Shown: positions 24,973 to 33,694, counted from the stretch's first letter. The stretch is DNA of 34,145 nucleotides from Actinomycetota bacterium (GCA_019348335.1 JAHWJR010000004.1:1-34145); one strand, 5' to 3'. Notes: a model not told the origin generated them from the sequence alone. Program-made: numbers and translations.

Positions 24973-25778
24973 CGGTCGATTCGCCGCTCGACCACGAGAG
25001 CACGCCCGACGGGGGTCCGGTCCTTCGCCAGCTCTATCCTGAGCTTCGGGCGGGTGGTTTCAGCCGTGCCGACGGGAGCCTGCTGTTCTATGCCCGGGTG
25101 AACGCGTTGCTGTCTCCGGAGATGACGGTCCTGGATTTCGGAGCAGGGCGGGGTCGCGATGCTGTGGACGACCCAGTCGCCATTCGTCGTGAACTGCGGG
25201 TGATCAAGGGAAAGGTGGCGGAGGTCGTAGGTGTTGACATCGATCCGGTCGTGAAGAGCAATCCCTCTTTGGACCGGGCTCTCGTGGTGGAGGAGGACGC
25301 GCCGCTCCCCTTCGAGGACGGCTCGGTCGACCTGATCGTGTCCGACTTCTGCTTCGAGCACCTCCGCCGGCCGGCGCTTGCTGCTCGGGAGCTCACACGA
25401 GTTCTGCGACCCGGTGGCTGGCTGTGTGCCCGGACGCCCAACCGCTGGGGCTACATCGGCGTCGGCGCGAGGCTGGTACCGAACCGACTGCACACCCCAC
25501 TCCTGCGGAGGCTCCAGCCTGCACGGCAGGCGCACGACGTGTTTCCGACGGCGTACCGTCTGAACACCCGTCATGCCCTTCGCGAGCACTTCCCACCCGA
25601 AGCGTTCATCGACGTCAGTTACATGCACAACGGGATGCCCGCATACTTCGGTCACTCGATTTCAGCGTCAAGAACCGCCCGTGTTGTCATGCGGCACATG
25701 CCAGAGTCCCTGTCGTCACTGCTCTTCGTGTTCCTTCAACGTCGGGCCTCCGCCAACGGTGAGGCTGACGGCACGTGA
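24969..25778 (+). CDS. Class I SAM-dependent methyltransferase
   Basis: 269 aa, ATG overlapping the upstream stop (ATGA). Motif I VLDFGAGRGRDAV binds S-adenosylmethionine. EVVGVDIDPV is the acidic end of strand 2. DLIVSDFCFEHLRRP and the post-motif VLRPGGWLCARTPN complete the methyltransferase-11 type fold. Probably methylates a sugar or a lipid-linked intermediate of the locus. The target is not known. Confidence 0.87.
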   Translation: MTVDSPLDHESTPDGGPVLRQLYPELRAGGFSRADGSLLFYARVNALLSPEMTVLDFGAGRGRDAVDDPVAIRRELRVIKGKVAEVVGVDIDPVVKSNPSLDRALVVEEDAPLPFEDGSVDLIVSDFCFEHLRRPALAARELTRVLRPGGWLCARTPNRWGYIGVGARLVPNRLHTPLLRRLQPARQAHDVFPTAYRLNTRHALREHFPPEAFIDVSYMHNGMPAYFGHSISASRTARVVMRHMPESLSSLLFVFLQRRASANGEADGT

Positions 25779-26611
25779 ACGTGCAGGACCTGCAAGAACG
25801 GACCTTCGATGCCACCTACGACTACCGGGCGGGAAGCCCGCATCTAGCGCACCGCCAGCTGTACGACCCGCTTGTGGCTCATGTGCTCAGCCGCTTGCGA
25901 GACGTGGGTGACCGGGGATTATCCCCGACGGTGCTCGAGATCGGCGCTGGCCACGGCGGGTACACCGAGCCGGTCCTTGCTGCCGGTGGGAGGGTGACAG
26001 CTACCGAGATGTCCCGGCCCTCACTCGCTCGCTTGGAGGACCGGTACGGAAGCAATCAGAACTTCCGCGGCCGATTCGACCCGGACGGTTCTCTCGAGGT
26101 GCTCGGAGAGGAGCGTTTCTCCTTGGTGCTGTGCGCCTCCGTGCTTCACCACATACCTGACTACGTTTCGTTCGTCCGTCGGCTCGTGGCCGACCACCTC
26201 GCCGTTGGCGGGACCTTTCTGAGCCTTCAGGATCCGCTGTGGTACGCGACCGTGTCCAGTGCCACTCGCCTCTTCGACCGGTTTGCGTACCTCTCGTGGC
26301 GTACGACCAGAGGCCACTATCGAAAGGGTGCCCGTACTCTGGCTCGACGGCTTCGCGGCGTGTATGACGAAGATGATCCCGCGGACATGGTCGAGTACCA
26401 CGTAGTACGGAACGGCGTCGACCAGGAGGCGTTGGCGGCGGTACTGGGTGAGGCGTTCGAGCACTACGGTTTGGAGACGTACTGGTCCACGCCGGCGGGG
26501 ATCTGGCAGCGGGTGGGTCACCGGGTGGGCCTGCGGAACACGTTCTTGTTTCTGGGGGAGGGCTACCTGGGCGGTCTCGACCGTCCGCGCCTGTCAGGGG
26601 GGCCCGGCTGA
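25775..26611 (+). CDS. Class I SAM-dependent methyltransferase
   Basis: 278 aa from GTG 25775 (GTGA overlap with the preceding methyltransferase gene). Motif I VLEIGAGHGGYTEPVLAAGG, strand 2 VTATEMSRPSLARLE, and FSLVLCASVLHHIPDY as motif II/III. Different in sequence from its neighbour, so it probably methylates a different position. Base composition is lower in GC than in the left half of the window. No transmembrane helices. Confidence 0.87.
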   Translation: MNVQDLQERTFDATYDYRAGSPHLAHRQLYDPLVAHVLSRLRDVGDRGLSPTVLEIGAGHGGYTEPVLAAGGRVTATEMSRPSLARLEDRYGSNQNFRGRFDPDGSLEVLGEERFSLVLCASVLHHIPDYVSFVRRLVADHLAVGGTFLSLQDPLWYATVSSATRLFDRFAYLSWRTTRGHYRKGARTLARRLRGVYDEDDPADMVEYHVVRNGVDQEALAAVLGEAFEHYGLETYWSTPAGIWQRVGHRVGLRNTFLFLGEGYLGGLDRPRLSGGPG

Positions 26612-26614
26612 GAA

Positions 26615-27346
26615 ATGCAGCTCCGTACCACTTCAGTCCTCCTGCTACGGCGAACGTTGCACCGGCTCGGCTTCGATCTCGTCCGGTCCTTGGACGAGCA
26701 CGATCTGTTGAGCCGCCGGTTGCAGCTCTTGCGGTCTCGGGACGTGAACGTCCTGTTCGACGTGGGGGCGCACGCAGGCCAGTACGGGCAGACGATGCGG
26801 GCCGCCGGGTACGGCGGTCGGCTCGTGTCGTTCGAGCCTTTGCCGGAGCCGTTTGCGATGCTGGAATCCGCGTCGTCCACCGACGGTGACTGGGAGGCGG
26901 TGAATGTCGCCCTTGGCGAATGCGTCGGCGAGGTCGTCATGCACGTGGCCGGGAACTCCCAGAGCAGTTCTGTGCTCCAGATGCTTCCGGCGCACCAGGA
27001 TGCCGATGTGCGGTCGGGGTACGTGGGCGAGTGCCGAGTTCCCATGACCACTCTCGAGAAGGTGGTGAGCGATCGCATCGAAGCCGATGATCGCCTCTTT
27101 GTGAAGGTCGATGCCCAGGGATACGAGGAGCAGGTGCTTGCTGGTGCCGGCGACCAGCTGGCCCGCATCACTGGCTTGCAGCTGGAGCTTTCCTTGGTGC
27201 ACCTCTATGAAGGGCAGGCCCTGCTCCATCAGATGGTGAGCAAGCTCATGGACGAAGGGTTCACCCTGATGTCGATCGAGCCTGGCTTCTGGGACCGCCG
27301 CTCTGGGCAGTTGCTCCAGGCGGACGGCATCTTCTTTCGCTTCTAG
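26615..27346 (+). CDS. FkbM-family methyltransferase
   Basis: 243 aa, starting 3 bp after the previous stop. FkbM pattern: NVLFDVGAHAGQYGQTMRAAG (motif I), RLVSFEPLPEPFAML (strand 2), then VPMTTLEKVV and LFVKVDAQGYEEQVLAGA, the conserved K-D-x-x-G-x-E-like segment of the family. FkbM enzymes O-methylate sugar or polyketide hydroxyls. Here a glycan hydroxyl is likely. Its stop codon overlaps the stop of the convergent sulfotransferase gene by 4 bp. Confidence 0.9.
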   Translation: MQLRTTSVLLLRRTLHRLGFDLVRSLDEHDLLSRRLQLLRSRDVNVLFDVGAHAGQYGQTMRAAGYGGRLVSFEPLPEPFAMLESASSTDGDWEAVNVALGECVGEVVMHVAGNSQSSSVLQMLPAHQDADVRSGYVGECRVPMTTLEKVVSDRIEADDRLFVKVDAQGYEEQVLAGAGDQLARITGLQLELSLVHLYEGQALLHQMVSKLMDEGFTLMSIEPGFWDRRSGQLLQADGIFFRF

Positions 27347-28272
27347 GCGGCTGCTTCCCTCCAGCGGTCGAGCGGTCGGTCTAACAGGGCCTCGAGTTGA
27401 TCCAGGTCGGAGGCAAACAGCTTGGTGAGCTCGACCCGCACGTCATGGGCGAGCTCAGGCGCTGCGTTGCCGTACAAGGGGGCGAGAGCAGCACGGTCGG
27501 CCCAACGCACCGCTCGGTAGGCGCCCCGGGTCCTCCAGTTGTCGCGCAGGGAGACATACCGCGACCCACGGCGGTACCGGTAGACGAACCGGCTTCCTGT
27601 CCGCAGCAGACGCAGGCGCGGTAGCGAGTAGACGCCCGAGTTCGCTCGCTCGGTGAGCATCGACGGAACGAAGTCGGGCCGTACGCCGAGAAAGGAATGG
27701 ACACGTTCCAGTGTGGCAAGAGCGCCCTGGCGGAAATCCTCGTCGAGCAGCACGAGGATCGATGAAGGTCGGAAGAGCTGGTAATACCGCAGGAGGTGCT
27801 CGCCGTAGCGGCTGTAGTCAACCACCTCCCGAGCCTTCGGGAACTCGGCATCGAGCTCACCTCCAAGGATCTGGCGGATCCCGACGTTGAGCGGGGCCAG
27901 CGGAAGCACCCCGGCCCGCATGTAGTGGAAATACGCCGACACGGTTCGACTGATCGGTTCCCGTAGAACGGCGACCAGGCGCGCGTCCGGGAGCTCCTGG
28001 GAGATCCGCTCCGGGCACTCGGGTCGGGAGAGCAGCTCTGGACGCTTGAAGCCACACCGCTGCGTGGGCGCCGCCGTTGCGAACAGCCGTGACAGGAAAG
28101 CGGCATCTCGTTGCTCGTAGTCCGGGTCCTCGAAGTAGACGACCTCATTGCGCGGGAGGAACAGCTGTGGGTGCTCACGTAGGCAGTGGTGCAGGTAGCT
28201 CGAAGCACTGCGTTGCGCTCCGATGATCAAGAAATCGGGTGCGCGGAGCTGTTGCCGATGGAGGGCCGTCAT
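27343..28272 (-). CDS. PAPS-dependent sulfotransferase
   Basis: 309 aa. DFLIIGAQRSASSYLHHCL is the 5'-phosphosulfate loop and RLVAVLREPISRTVSAYFHY the 3'-phosphate motif with its Arg and Ser. EVVYFEDPDY fits the catalytic-base region of the heparan-sulfate N-sulfotransferase-like group. It would add sulfate to the polysaccharide from the cytoplasmic side. No sulfate activation genes (ATP sulfurylase, APS kinase) are in the window, so the donor comes from elsewhere. Converges on the FkbM gene. Upstream on the same strand is the second FkbM gene, 70 bp away. Confidence 0.87.
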   Translation of the reverse strand: MTALHRQQLRAPDFLIIGAQRSASSYLHHCLREHPQLFLPRNEVVYFEDPDYEQRDAAFLSRLFATAAPTQRCGFKRPELLSRPECPERISQELPDARLVAVLREPISRTVSAYFHYMRAGVLPLAPLNVGIRQILGGELDAEFPKAREVVDYSRYGEHLLRYYQLFRPSSILVLLDEDFRQGALATLERVHSFLGVRPDFVPSMLTERANSGVYSLPRLRLLRTGSRFVYRYRRGSRYVSLRDNWRTRGAYRAVRWADRAALAPLYGNAAPELAHDVRVELTKLFASDLDQLEALLDRPLDRWREAAA

Positions 28273-28342
28273 CGAACGTGGTCCACTGGCGGTGCATCGA
28301 GGTGCGGGACCGGGAGAAACATTCTCTCCAGACTACAAACGG

Positions 28343-29212
28343 TCAGGGCGCTGGCTTCGCGAACATGTCTGGTCCTTCGTCGTCCACGTCGTCGAGCGGC
28401 CAGAGCTCACCAGTGCGGTCTGGCCGGAAGAACCGGTAGCCGAACGACCGGAGCATCCGCGCGAGCTCTTGGCGGCCGTCCCCGAGCAGGACTCGAGACA
28501 TTTCGTTCCACTCCAGCTGCAGACATCTGATCCGTTGGTTCTCCAATGCTCGCTGGGCTCCGCTGAGGACGAGCGACTCAGCTCCTTCAACGTCGATCTT
28601 CACGCCGGCGATGGTCCGGTCGCCGATGACGTTGTCCAGCGTCTCCACCGGCACCTCTTGAGCGTCGCCCGCCGCCATGTCACTCGCAACCAGGTGGTTG
28701 GCGCCGTCGAGCCCAGAGGTCAGCCGCATCGTTCCTGGTGCACCCGCTAGGGCAACAGGCAGGACCTCGACGTCGTAGCCGTTGAGAGCGAGGTTCTCGG
28801 ACAGCATCGCACGGGCTGTCGGATCGGGCTCGACGGCGATTGCGCGGACGCCCAGATCGCTTACCCAAAGGGTGTACGTCCCGACGTTGGCGCCCACGTC
28901 GACGAATGTGTCGCCCGGTTTTAGGAGTTTGCGCCAAGCCAGCATCTCCGCCCAGTCCGGGGGGTTGGCACCGGCCACTTTGGCGGAGGCTCCATGGCGT
29001 ACATCTGCCCACATCATGGAGTGCGTTCCGATGGGAACCAGCTGTCGTCGGTTGAACAGTCGACCCGCGACTTGCAGTCGAGCCGCCGCCCCGACCTGGC
29101 GCCACGGTCGGGAGACGTTCGCCGGGTGGTCCCGCACGTACGCGAAGAAGCGGATGGCATTCCGGAGCCTGGACGGGCGGGCCATCTCTCCGTGCGATAG
29201 TCCGAGCGTCAT
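28343..29212 (-). CDS. FkbM-family methyltransferase
   Basis: 289 aa from ATG 29212, one base after the stop of the ligase gene (TGAgATG), so coupled translation is likely. ATG 29185 is an alternative. Motif I DTFVDVGANVGTYTLWVSD, strand 2 RAIAVEPDPTARAML, then VPVETLDNVI and VKIDVEGAESLVLSGA, the FkbM hallmark. Clearly distinct from the FkbM protein at 26615. Together they suggest methylation at two hydroxyls of the repeat unit (inference). Confidence 0.88.
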   Translation of the reverse strand: MTLGLSHGEMARPSRLRNAIRFFAYVRDHPANVSRPWRQVGAAARLQVAGRLFNRRQLVPIGTHSMMWADVRHGASAKVAGANPPDWAEMLAWRKLLKPGDTFVDVGANVGTYTLWVSDLGVRAIAVEPDPTARAMLSENLALNGYDVEVLPVALAGAPGTMRLTSGLDGANHLVASDMAAGDAQEVPVETLDNVIGDRTIAGVKIDVEGAESLVLSGAQRALENQRIRCLQLEWNEMSRVLLGDGRQELARMLRSFGYRFFRPDRTGELWPLDDVDDEGPDMFAKPAP

Positions 29213-29213
29213 C

Positions 29214-30698
29214 TCAGGAGAACTCGCTCGAGGACAGGCGCCGATGTCCATGACGCACCTGTCGTCGCTCTCGAGAAGTTTCGATGCGGGCACCCGGCAA
29301 TCGAGACGAAGCCGGGGTTGTGCCAGGGGGCATTGCTTGCCCCGGGGCTCCCGGTGAGTCAGCGTTGGCGGTGGGCCCCGAGGCGCCTGAAGTCGAGGTT
29401 TCAGCCGGTTCGGTCGCGCCCTCAGACTCCTTTCCTTTCCGAGCGAGGATGCGAGCACCAAGGATGATGCCTGCCGGCACGTAAAGATACCGTTCGTACA
29501 GCCCGGGGTGCACGAGCCCGGTGATGAGCCAAGTCATCATTGAAGCGCCGGCTGCGCCCGCGAGCGGATGAGCACGCATGGAACGTGCGATCCGCAGGGT
29601 CCGCTGACCGAACCAGGCGAACCCGGCGAGTGCGAACACGCCGGCACCCTGGAGGATCTGGACGTACAGGCTGTGGGCGTTGCCGCCGAAGCCCACGCCG
29701 GTCAGCGGATGGGCTTTGATGTCGCTGACAGCGGTTCGCACGCTGTCCGTTCGCGCCTCTGTCGCCTCGGCGACGGCGTTGTCATCGGAAAAGACGCGGT
29801 CGAGTGTGACATCGACCCCGGCGGCTGTTGCCATGGCGCCAACGAGGGCCAGGGCCACGGTCCCCTTGACCAGTCGAGTCGTGGAGATGGTACCGCGGAT
29901 CCACAGCATGACGAAGGCGGCGACCACGAGCCCTGCCAGCGCGGTTCGCGACCCGGACACCATCACGCCAGCGACCAGCAGCAGCAAGGAACTGGCCCAG
30001 AGACGGCTGCGGCGGAAGAGCTCCATGGCCAAGGGGAACGCCAGCACGCAAACGAGACCGAGCTGGTTGGGATGCGCGGTGAAGCCTGCCGGTCGACCAC
30101 CGTTGTAGGGAAAGCCGGAGAACCCGCTGATGCGGCTGGCGACATCCGTGATGCCGAGGAACTCCAGCAAGCCGAAGGATGCGCTTATCGCGGCGGACAT
30201 GACGAAGAGAGCGCTCAAACGGCGTAATTGGCTTGAGTTCCGGACGCCAAGCGATACAACTAGGGGCACGTAGACGAGGGAGATGCATAGCTGTACAAGG
30301 ATGACGATGCTTCGGCTCGGTAGGTTTCCAAACGCCACCTGTGAGAGCAAGCCGGCTACAAAGATCGTTGCCGCTGACCCAAGCAACCACAGGGGCACGT
30401 TCTTGTCCCACGACACCACGTGGCGAAACCCGAGCATCATGGCGGCCGGTACGAGGAAGAGATCCGGGGTCGTGACGGGCCCGATCTCGATCCCCGAGAA
30501 GCTTATGGTCAGCATGCCGATGGCAATGACGAGGTCGACCAGCCTGTCTTTCCAGAACGCCACGAGACCTAATCCGAAGCACATAACGACGACTAGCAGA
30601 GCGTGACCAAGACCGATGCCGATGCCGGCGAGCAAGAGGATTCCTAGGCCTATGACCGTTCGTGCGCGAAGCCCGGGGTGGGAATGCTGAACGCTCAC
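29214..30698 (-). CDS. O-antigen ligase/polymerase family membrane protein, copy 2
   Basis: 494 aa from GTG 30698, which overlaps the stop of the upstream methyltransferase gene as GTGA. About 11-12 helices. GFTAHPNQLGLVCVLAF and DIKAHPLTGVGFGGNAHSLY are the Wzy/WaaL family regions around the outside loop. The C-terminal 70 residues are polar, rich in Ser, Thr and Pro. As Wzy, it would link repeat units delivered by the flippase. It lies within the lower-GC region and so fits the variable repeat unit better than copy 1 does. Little similarity to copy 1 beyond the fold. Confidence 0.86.
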   Translation of the reverse strand: MSVQHSHPGLRARTVIGLGILLLAGIGIGLGHALLVVVMCFGLGLVAFWKDRLVDLVIAIGMLTISFSGIEIGPVTTPDLFLVPAAMMLGFRHVVSWDKNVPLWLLGSAATIFVAGLLSQVAFGNLPSRSIVILVQLCISLVYVPLVVSLGVRNSSQLRRLSALFVMSAAISASFGLLEFLGITDVASRISGFSGFPYNGGRPAGFTAHPNQLGLVCVLAFPLAMELFRRSRLWASSLLLLVAGVMVSGSRTALAGLVVAAFVMLWIRGTISTTRLVKGTVALALVGAMATAAGVDVTLDRVFSDDNAVAEATEARTDSVRTAVSDIKAHPLTGVGFGGNAHSLYVQILQGAGVFALAGFAWFGQRTLRIARSMRAHPLAGAAGASMMTWLITGLVHPGLYERYLYVPAGIILGARILARKGKESEGATEPAETSTSGASGPTANADSPGAPGQAMPPGTTPASSRLPGARIETSRERRQVRHGHRRLSSSEFS

Positions 30699-31483
30699 GT
30701 TGGTGGTTCCCGAGGCGGTGTGGGGGCACGGCCTTTCACTCGGGCGACGAAAAAGACCTCTTGGTTTCCCAACCAAGCGGGCAATTTCGGGAAAGGGGTT
30801 GCCACGGGACCGCAGACGTCGAAACGATCCGACAGCTCGGCGTGAAGGAGGCGGTAGTCGAAGCCGGTGTGGTAATGGATGAACTGCGCGTCGTTCAACG
30901 GATCGAATCGTTTGTGGTCCCGCACCTTCAAGCCAACCGCTGTCTTGGCCAGGTCTTTCAGGCAGTACTCCGGAAGCCGCCCTTTCAGGAGGATACGCGC
31001 CAATTCTTTGGCGAGGATGGTGGGCCCGACCTCCACGGGCACATCGACGATGCAGCGTCCCGCCGACGACAGCTTGCGTTGGCACAGCTCGTAGAAAGCG
31101 AGTCGTTCGGCCAGAGGCAGGTGCTCCAGGACGCCCATGCACAGCACGAGATCCACGGCGAGTCCGGACAGCTCGTCCCGATGCTTGACGATCTCGACCC
31201 GTCCCGCCGAAATCCACTTCCCGAGTGCGTTCTCGAGAACAACCCCCATCTCCGACATCGGCTCGTAGAGGATGGCCTGGCGGAGCCAGGGAACGTCGTG
31301 CTCGAGAAGCTCCGCCACGAGATGCCCGTCCCCAGCGCCGTAGTCGAGAAGGACCTCGGGCCGCGCCGAGAGCACCATCTCTAGGGCCTGCCTGTGCCGG
31401 CGGTGGTGAGCGAAGCGGATGACGCGATACGGACTGGCGTGCGTCTGCTCGGCGTAGGTCGTCGGCAGCTTCGGCTTCCACAT
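30695..31483 (-). CDS. Class I SAM-dependent methyltransferase
   Basis: 262 aa from ATG 31483, chosen for the AGGAGAG site 6 nt upstream. A start at 31549 would add 22 residues with no such site. LLDYGAGDGHLVAELL is motif I, ILYEPMSEMG strand 2, and VDLVLCMGVLEHLPLAERLA motif II. The middle contains FDPLNDAQFIHYHTGFDYRLL, common in methyltransferases of polysaccharide loci. First gene of a three-gene coupled operon (methyltransferase, ligase, FkbM). Confidence 0.86.
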   Translation of the reverse strand: MWKPKLPTTYAEQTHASPYRVIRFAHHRRHRQALEMVLSARPEVLLDYGAGDGHLVAELLEHDVPWLRQAILYEPMSEMGVVLENALGKWISAGRVEIVKHRDELSGLAVDLVLCMGVLEHLPLAERLAFYELCQRKLSSAGRCIVDVPVEVGPTILAKELARILLKGRLPEYCLKDLAKTAVGLKVRDHKRFDPLNDAQFIHYHTGFDYRLLHAELSDRFDVCGPVATPFPKLPAWLGNQEVFFVARVKGRAPTPPREPPT

Positions 31484-31489
31484 CCCGTG

Positions 31490-31514
31490 CTCTCCTGAGG
31501 TCGGAAGGAGGGTA
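31490..31514 (-). promoter_or_regulatory. -10 box (TACCCT) and ribosome binding site of the methyltransferase/ligase/FkbM operon
   Basis: Minus strand: TACCCT at 31509-31514 and AGGAGAG at 31490-31496, then ATG 31483. The inferred leader is short, about 18 nt. The 194-bp gap to the divergent acyltransferase gene holds the control region of both, and no other gene is seen in it. Confidence 0.5.
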
Positions 31515-31677
31515 GTCCCGCGCTGATGGGATGCGGGAACGACCGTCACCGCAGGCCCGGTAGTGCCGCGCTACGGTCCGTCGCGAGCACGGCTGGCTAG
31601 CAGATCGGCCAGCGCGACGGAGGGGGAACTCCATCGGCGGATCGGATCGAGGGAAGACGGGGTCTCGGGTCCTGGCC

Positions 31678-32313
31678 GTGCTCATCGGTCTGACGCCGAG
31701 GCGATGGAGGTCGGCGCTGTACCGACGGATGCTCGGCTGGTACGTCCATCCGACAGCCGTCGTGGGCGTGTCGCTTTTCGTCGGGGTCGGACACGTGCAC
31801 ATCGGGGAGGGGGCGCGGCTCGGTCACTTCAACGTGTTTCGCAACTTGAGGAGCGTGTCGGTCGGCGACCATGCCGAGATCGGGCAGTTCAACTGGTTCA
31901 GCGCCGGACAGCCGTTCCTGGAGCGCGGCAATGAGCACAACGGCCAGCTGCGGATCGGCGCCCACGGCGCCGTCACCTCCCGCCACTACATCGATTGCAG
32001 CGGAGGGGTGGAGATCGGTGATTTCGCCTTGCTCGCCGGCGTCCGGTCGGTTGTCCTCACGCACTTCATCGATGTGGTGGCGAACCGGCAGCGCGTCGCC
32101 GGTGTCCGCGTCGGCGATCGTACGATCGTGAGTTCCAACGTCACCATCCTCCCTGGCACTGAGATTCCCCCCCGGAGCCAGGTGGCGGCGGGTGCCGTGG
32201 TCAGGGGCACGCTCCAGGAGCCCCGGTGCCTCTATGCCGGGGTCCCGGCCAACCCGGTCCGCGAGGTCAGCGGGCGATTCTTCGATCGGACGGTCGGTCA
32301 CGTCGATCCCTGA
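31678..32313 (+). CDS. Hexapeptide-repeat acyltransferase (WbbJ/LacA-like)
   Basis: 211 aa from GTG 31678. Left-handed beta-helix built from imperfect hexapeptides: VHIGEGARLGHFNVFRNL, VSVGDHAEIGQFNWF, LRIGAHGAVTSRHYIDCSGG, VEIGDFALLAGVRS, then VLTHFIDV with the likely catalytic His and a closing VSSNVTILPGTEIPPRSQ. Such trimers transfer acetyl or other acyl groups from CoA (or another donor) to sugars. It would O-acetylate the repeat unit. No ribosome binding site is seen before the start. Converges on the epimerase gene 105 bp away, a gap in which nothing clear was found. Confidence 0.87.
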   Translation: MLIGLTPRRWRSALYRRMLGWYVHPTAVVGVSLFVGVGHVHIGEGARLGHFNVFRNLRSVSVGDHAEIGQFNWFSAGQPFLERGNEHNGQLRIGAHGAVTSRHYIDCSGGVEIGDFALLAGVRSVVLTHFIDVVANRQRVAGVRVGDRTIVSSNVTILPGTEIPPRSQVAAGAVVRGTLQEPRCLYAGVPANPVREVSGRFFDRTVGHVDP

Positions 32314-32418
32314 GGGTTCGGTGCCCCATGCCGCCGGCAGGGCCGGCAGATCCGGGACCGTCTTGTCAGCACTACCTGCAGCGGCCAGATGCCTGCGGTC
32401 AGTTCGTGAGCGGAGTCG

Positions 32419-33396
32419 TCACCGCCCAGGGCCACCAGCCAACTCCCCGGCCTCTTGAACCTGTGCCTCGATCCAGGGATAGGTGAGGGCGATGCCTTGG
32501 CGAAGCGGGTACTTGGCGCTCCATCCCAGCGACTTGATGCGAGCGTTGCTGAAGTTTCGCGATTGCACCCCCACGGGCCCGTCGACGTGGCGGATGCCGA
32601 TCTGCTTGCCGGCCACCTCGGCAACGGTGTGGACGAGTTCGTCGACCGTGACGTACTCGGGGTTGCCGATGTTGACCGGCCCGGTGAGATCGGAGCGCAT
32701 GATGCGGACGATGCCGTCGACCAGGTCCTCGACGTAGGTGTAGGAGCGAACGGCGGTGCCGTCGCCCCACACCTCGATGGTGCCGCCGTCGTCGACCTCG
32801 GCCACCTTGCGGCACATGGCCGCCGGCGCCTTCTCGCGGCCGCCGCGCCAGGTGCCCTCGGGCCCGTAGCAGTTCTGGAACCGAGCGATGCGCACGGCCA
32901 TGCCGGTGCGGCGGCCGTAGGCCTCGGCCACCCGCTCGGCGTAGAGCTTTTCCCAGCCGTACTCGTTGTCGGGCAGGGCGGGGTAGGCCTGTACCTCGTC
33001 GAGCTCCGGCTCGCCGGGCTCCATGTCGCGGTAGATGCACACCGACGACGAGAAGAAGTAGCGGGGTACGCCGGCGGCAGCGGCGGCGTCGACGACGTTG
33101 AGGTTGATCAGCGCGTTGTTGCGCATGATCTCGCACTCGGCGGAGTGGATGAAGCCCATGCCTCCCATGTCAGCGGCGAGCTGGTACACCTCGTCGAACC
33201 CGCCCTCGACTGACAGCGCCGCCTCGCAAGCGGAGCGGTCACGCAGGTCGAGTTGCAGGAACTCGTCGGCGGCCGAAGGGCCGAACTCGGGCGCCTTCAC
33301 GTCGACCCCACGGACCCAGCAGCCATCCTGCTTCAGGTGCTGAACCAGGTGGCCGCCGATGAAACCGCCCGCGCCACACACCACCACTCTTGTCAT
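32419..33396 (-). CDS. NAD-dependent epimerase, GDP-mannose 3,5-epimerase-like
   Basis: 325 aa short-chain dehydrogenase from ATG 33396, with a GGAGGT site 4 nt upstream. Rossmann loop GAGGFIG at 8-14. QLAADMGGMGFIHS and the catalytic NEYGWEKLYAER (Y146, K150) are strongly like GDP-mannose 3,5-epimerase. RFQNCYGPEGTWRGGREKAP and VRSYTYVEDLVDG also fit. It would turn GDP-mannose into GDP-L-galactose or L-gulose for the polysaccharide. Other nucleotide sugars cannot be excluded. GC content is back to the level of the left half of the window. Confidence 0.88.
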   Translation of the reverse strand: MTRVVVCGAGGFIGGHLVQHLKQDGCWVRGVDVKAPEFGPSAADEFLQLDLRDRSACEAALSVEGGFDEVYQLAADMGGMGFIHSAECEIMRNNALINLNVVDAAAAAGVPRYFFSSSVCIYRDMEPGEPELDEVQAYPALPDNEYGWEKLYAERVAEAYGRRTGMAVRIARFQNCYGPEGTWRGGREKAPAAMCRKVAEVDDGGTIEVWGDGTAVRSYTYVEDLVDGIVRIMRSDLTGPVNIGNPEYVTVDELVHTVAEVAGKQIGIRHVDGPVGVQSRNFSNARIKSLGWSAKYPLRQGIALTYPWIEAQVQEAGELAGGPGR

Positions 33397-33694
33397 GAAC
33401 ACCTCCGGTAGTGCCCCCGCCTGGGCTTGATCGGCTGCATCGAACGTCTGCTTTAGTGCCGGGCGGAAAGAAGACATGGCGAGCTTCCTACGCCCACCAC
33501 TCCTTCCGTTCGGCACACTACCCGCTGCGGTTGGGGGGCTGTTGCCAGCGCGGCTCGTGGGCGAGCTTGCCGAAGGCGTGGCAGGAATCCGATGGCGAAC
33601 CCGGGTGCTCGACACACGCGGTGTATCCTTCGCCGACGCTGCCTAGTGCCCCGACGGGAGCGTTCGTGGTCCTGCCACACCAGAGCGAGTGCCC
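33397..33694. other. Divergent intergenic control region of epimerase and phosphotransferase
   Basis: 298 bp with no gene I can support on either strand. It holds the epimerase ribosome binding site (33401-33406), a candidate -10 TATCCT at 33624-33629 on the plus strand, and a weaker TAGTGT at 33515-33520 on the minus strand. No strong inverted repeat was found. Confidence 0.5.
33624..33629 (+). promoter_or_regulatory. -10 box (TATCCT) of the polyprenyl glycosylphosphotransferase gene
   Basis: TATCCT fits the TANNNT consensus. Transcription near 33637 would give a leader of about 58 nt, unlike the leaderless genes elsewhere in the window. No clear -35 box. Confidence 0.4.

Noticed and set aside
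28313..28329. A hairpin between the sulfotransferase and second FkbM genes
   Set aside because: The arms (GGAGA / TCTCC) pair over only 5 bp with mismatched continuation, too weak to call.
29213..29461. A start of the second FkbM gene 83 codons further upstream
   Set aside because: That part overlaps the ligase C-terminus and shows no FkbM similarity. ATG 29212 directly after the ligase stop fits better.
30699..31802. A longer ligase copy 2 reaching back to 31802
   Set aside because: The added 368 codons lie over the methyltransferase gene and are Arg/Pro-rich. GTG 30698 with a GTGA overlap gives the normal first helix.
32314..32418. GCCGGC repeats between acyltransferase and epimerase as a terminator
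   Set aside because: Short self-complementary GC words are expected by chance at this composition, and no extended stem could be built.
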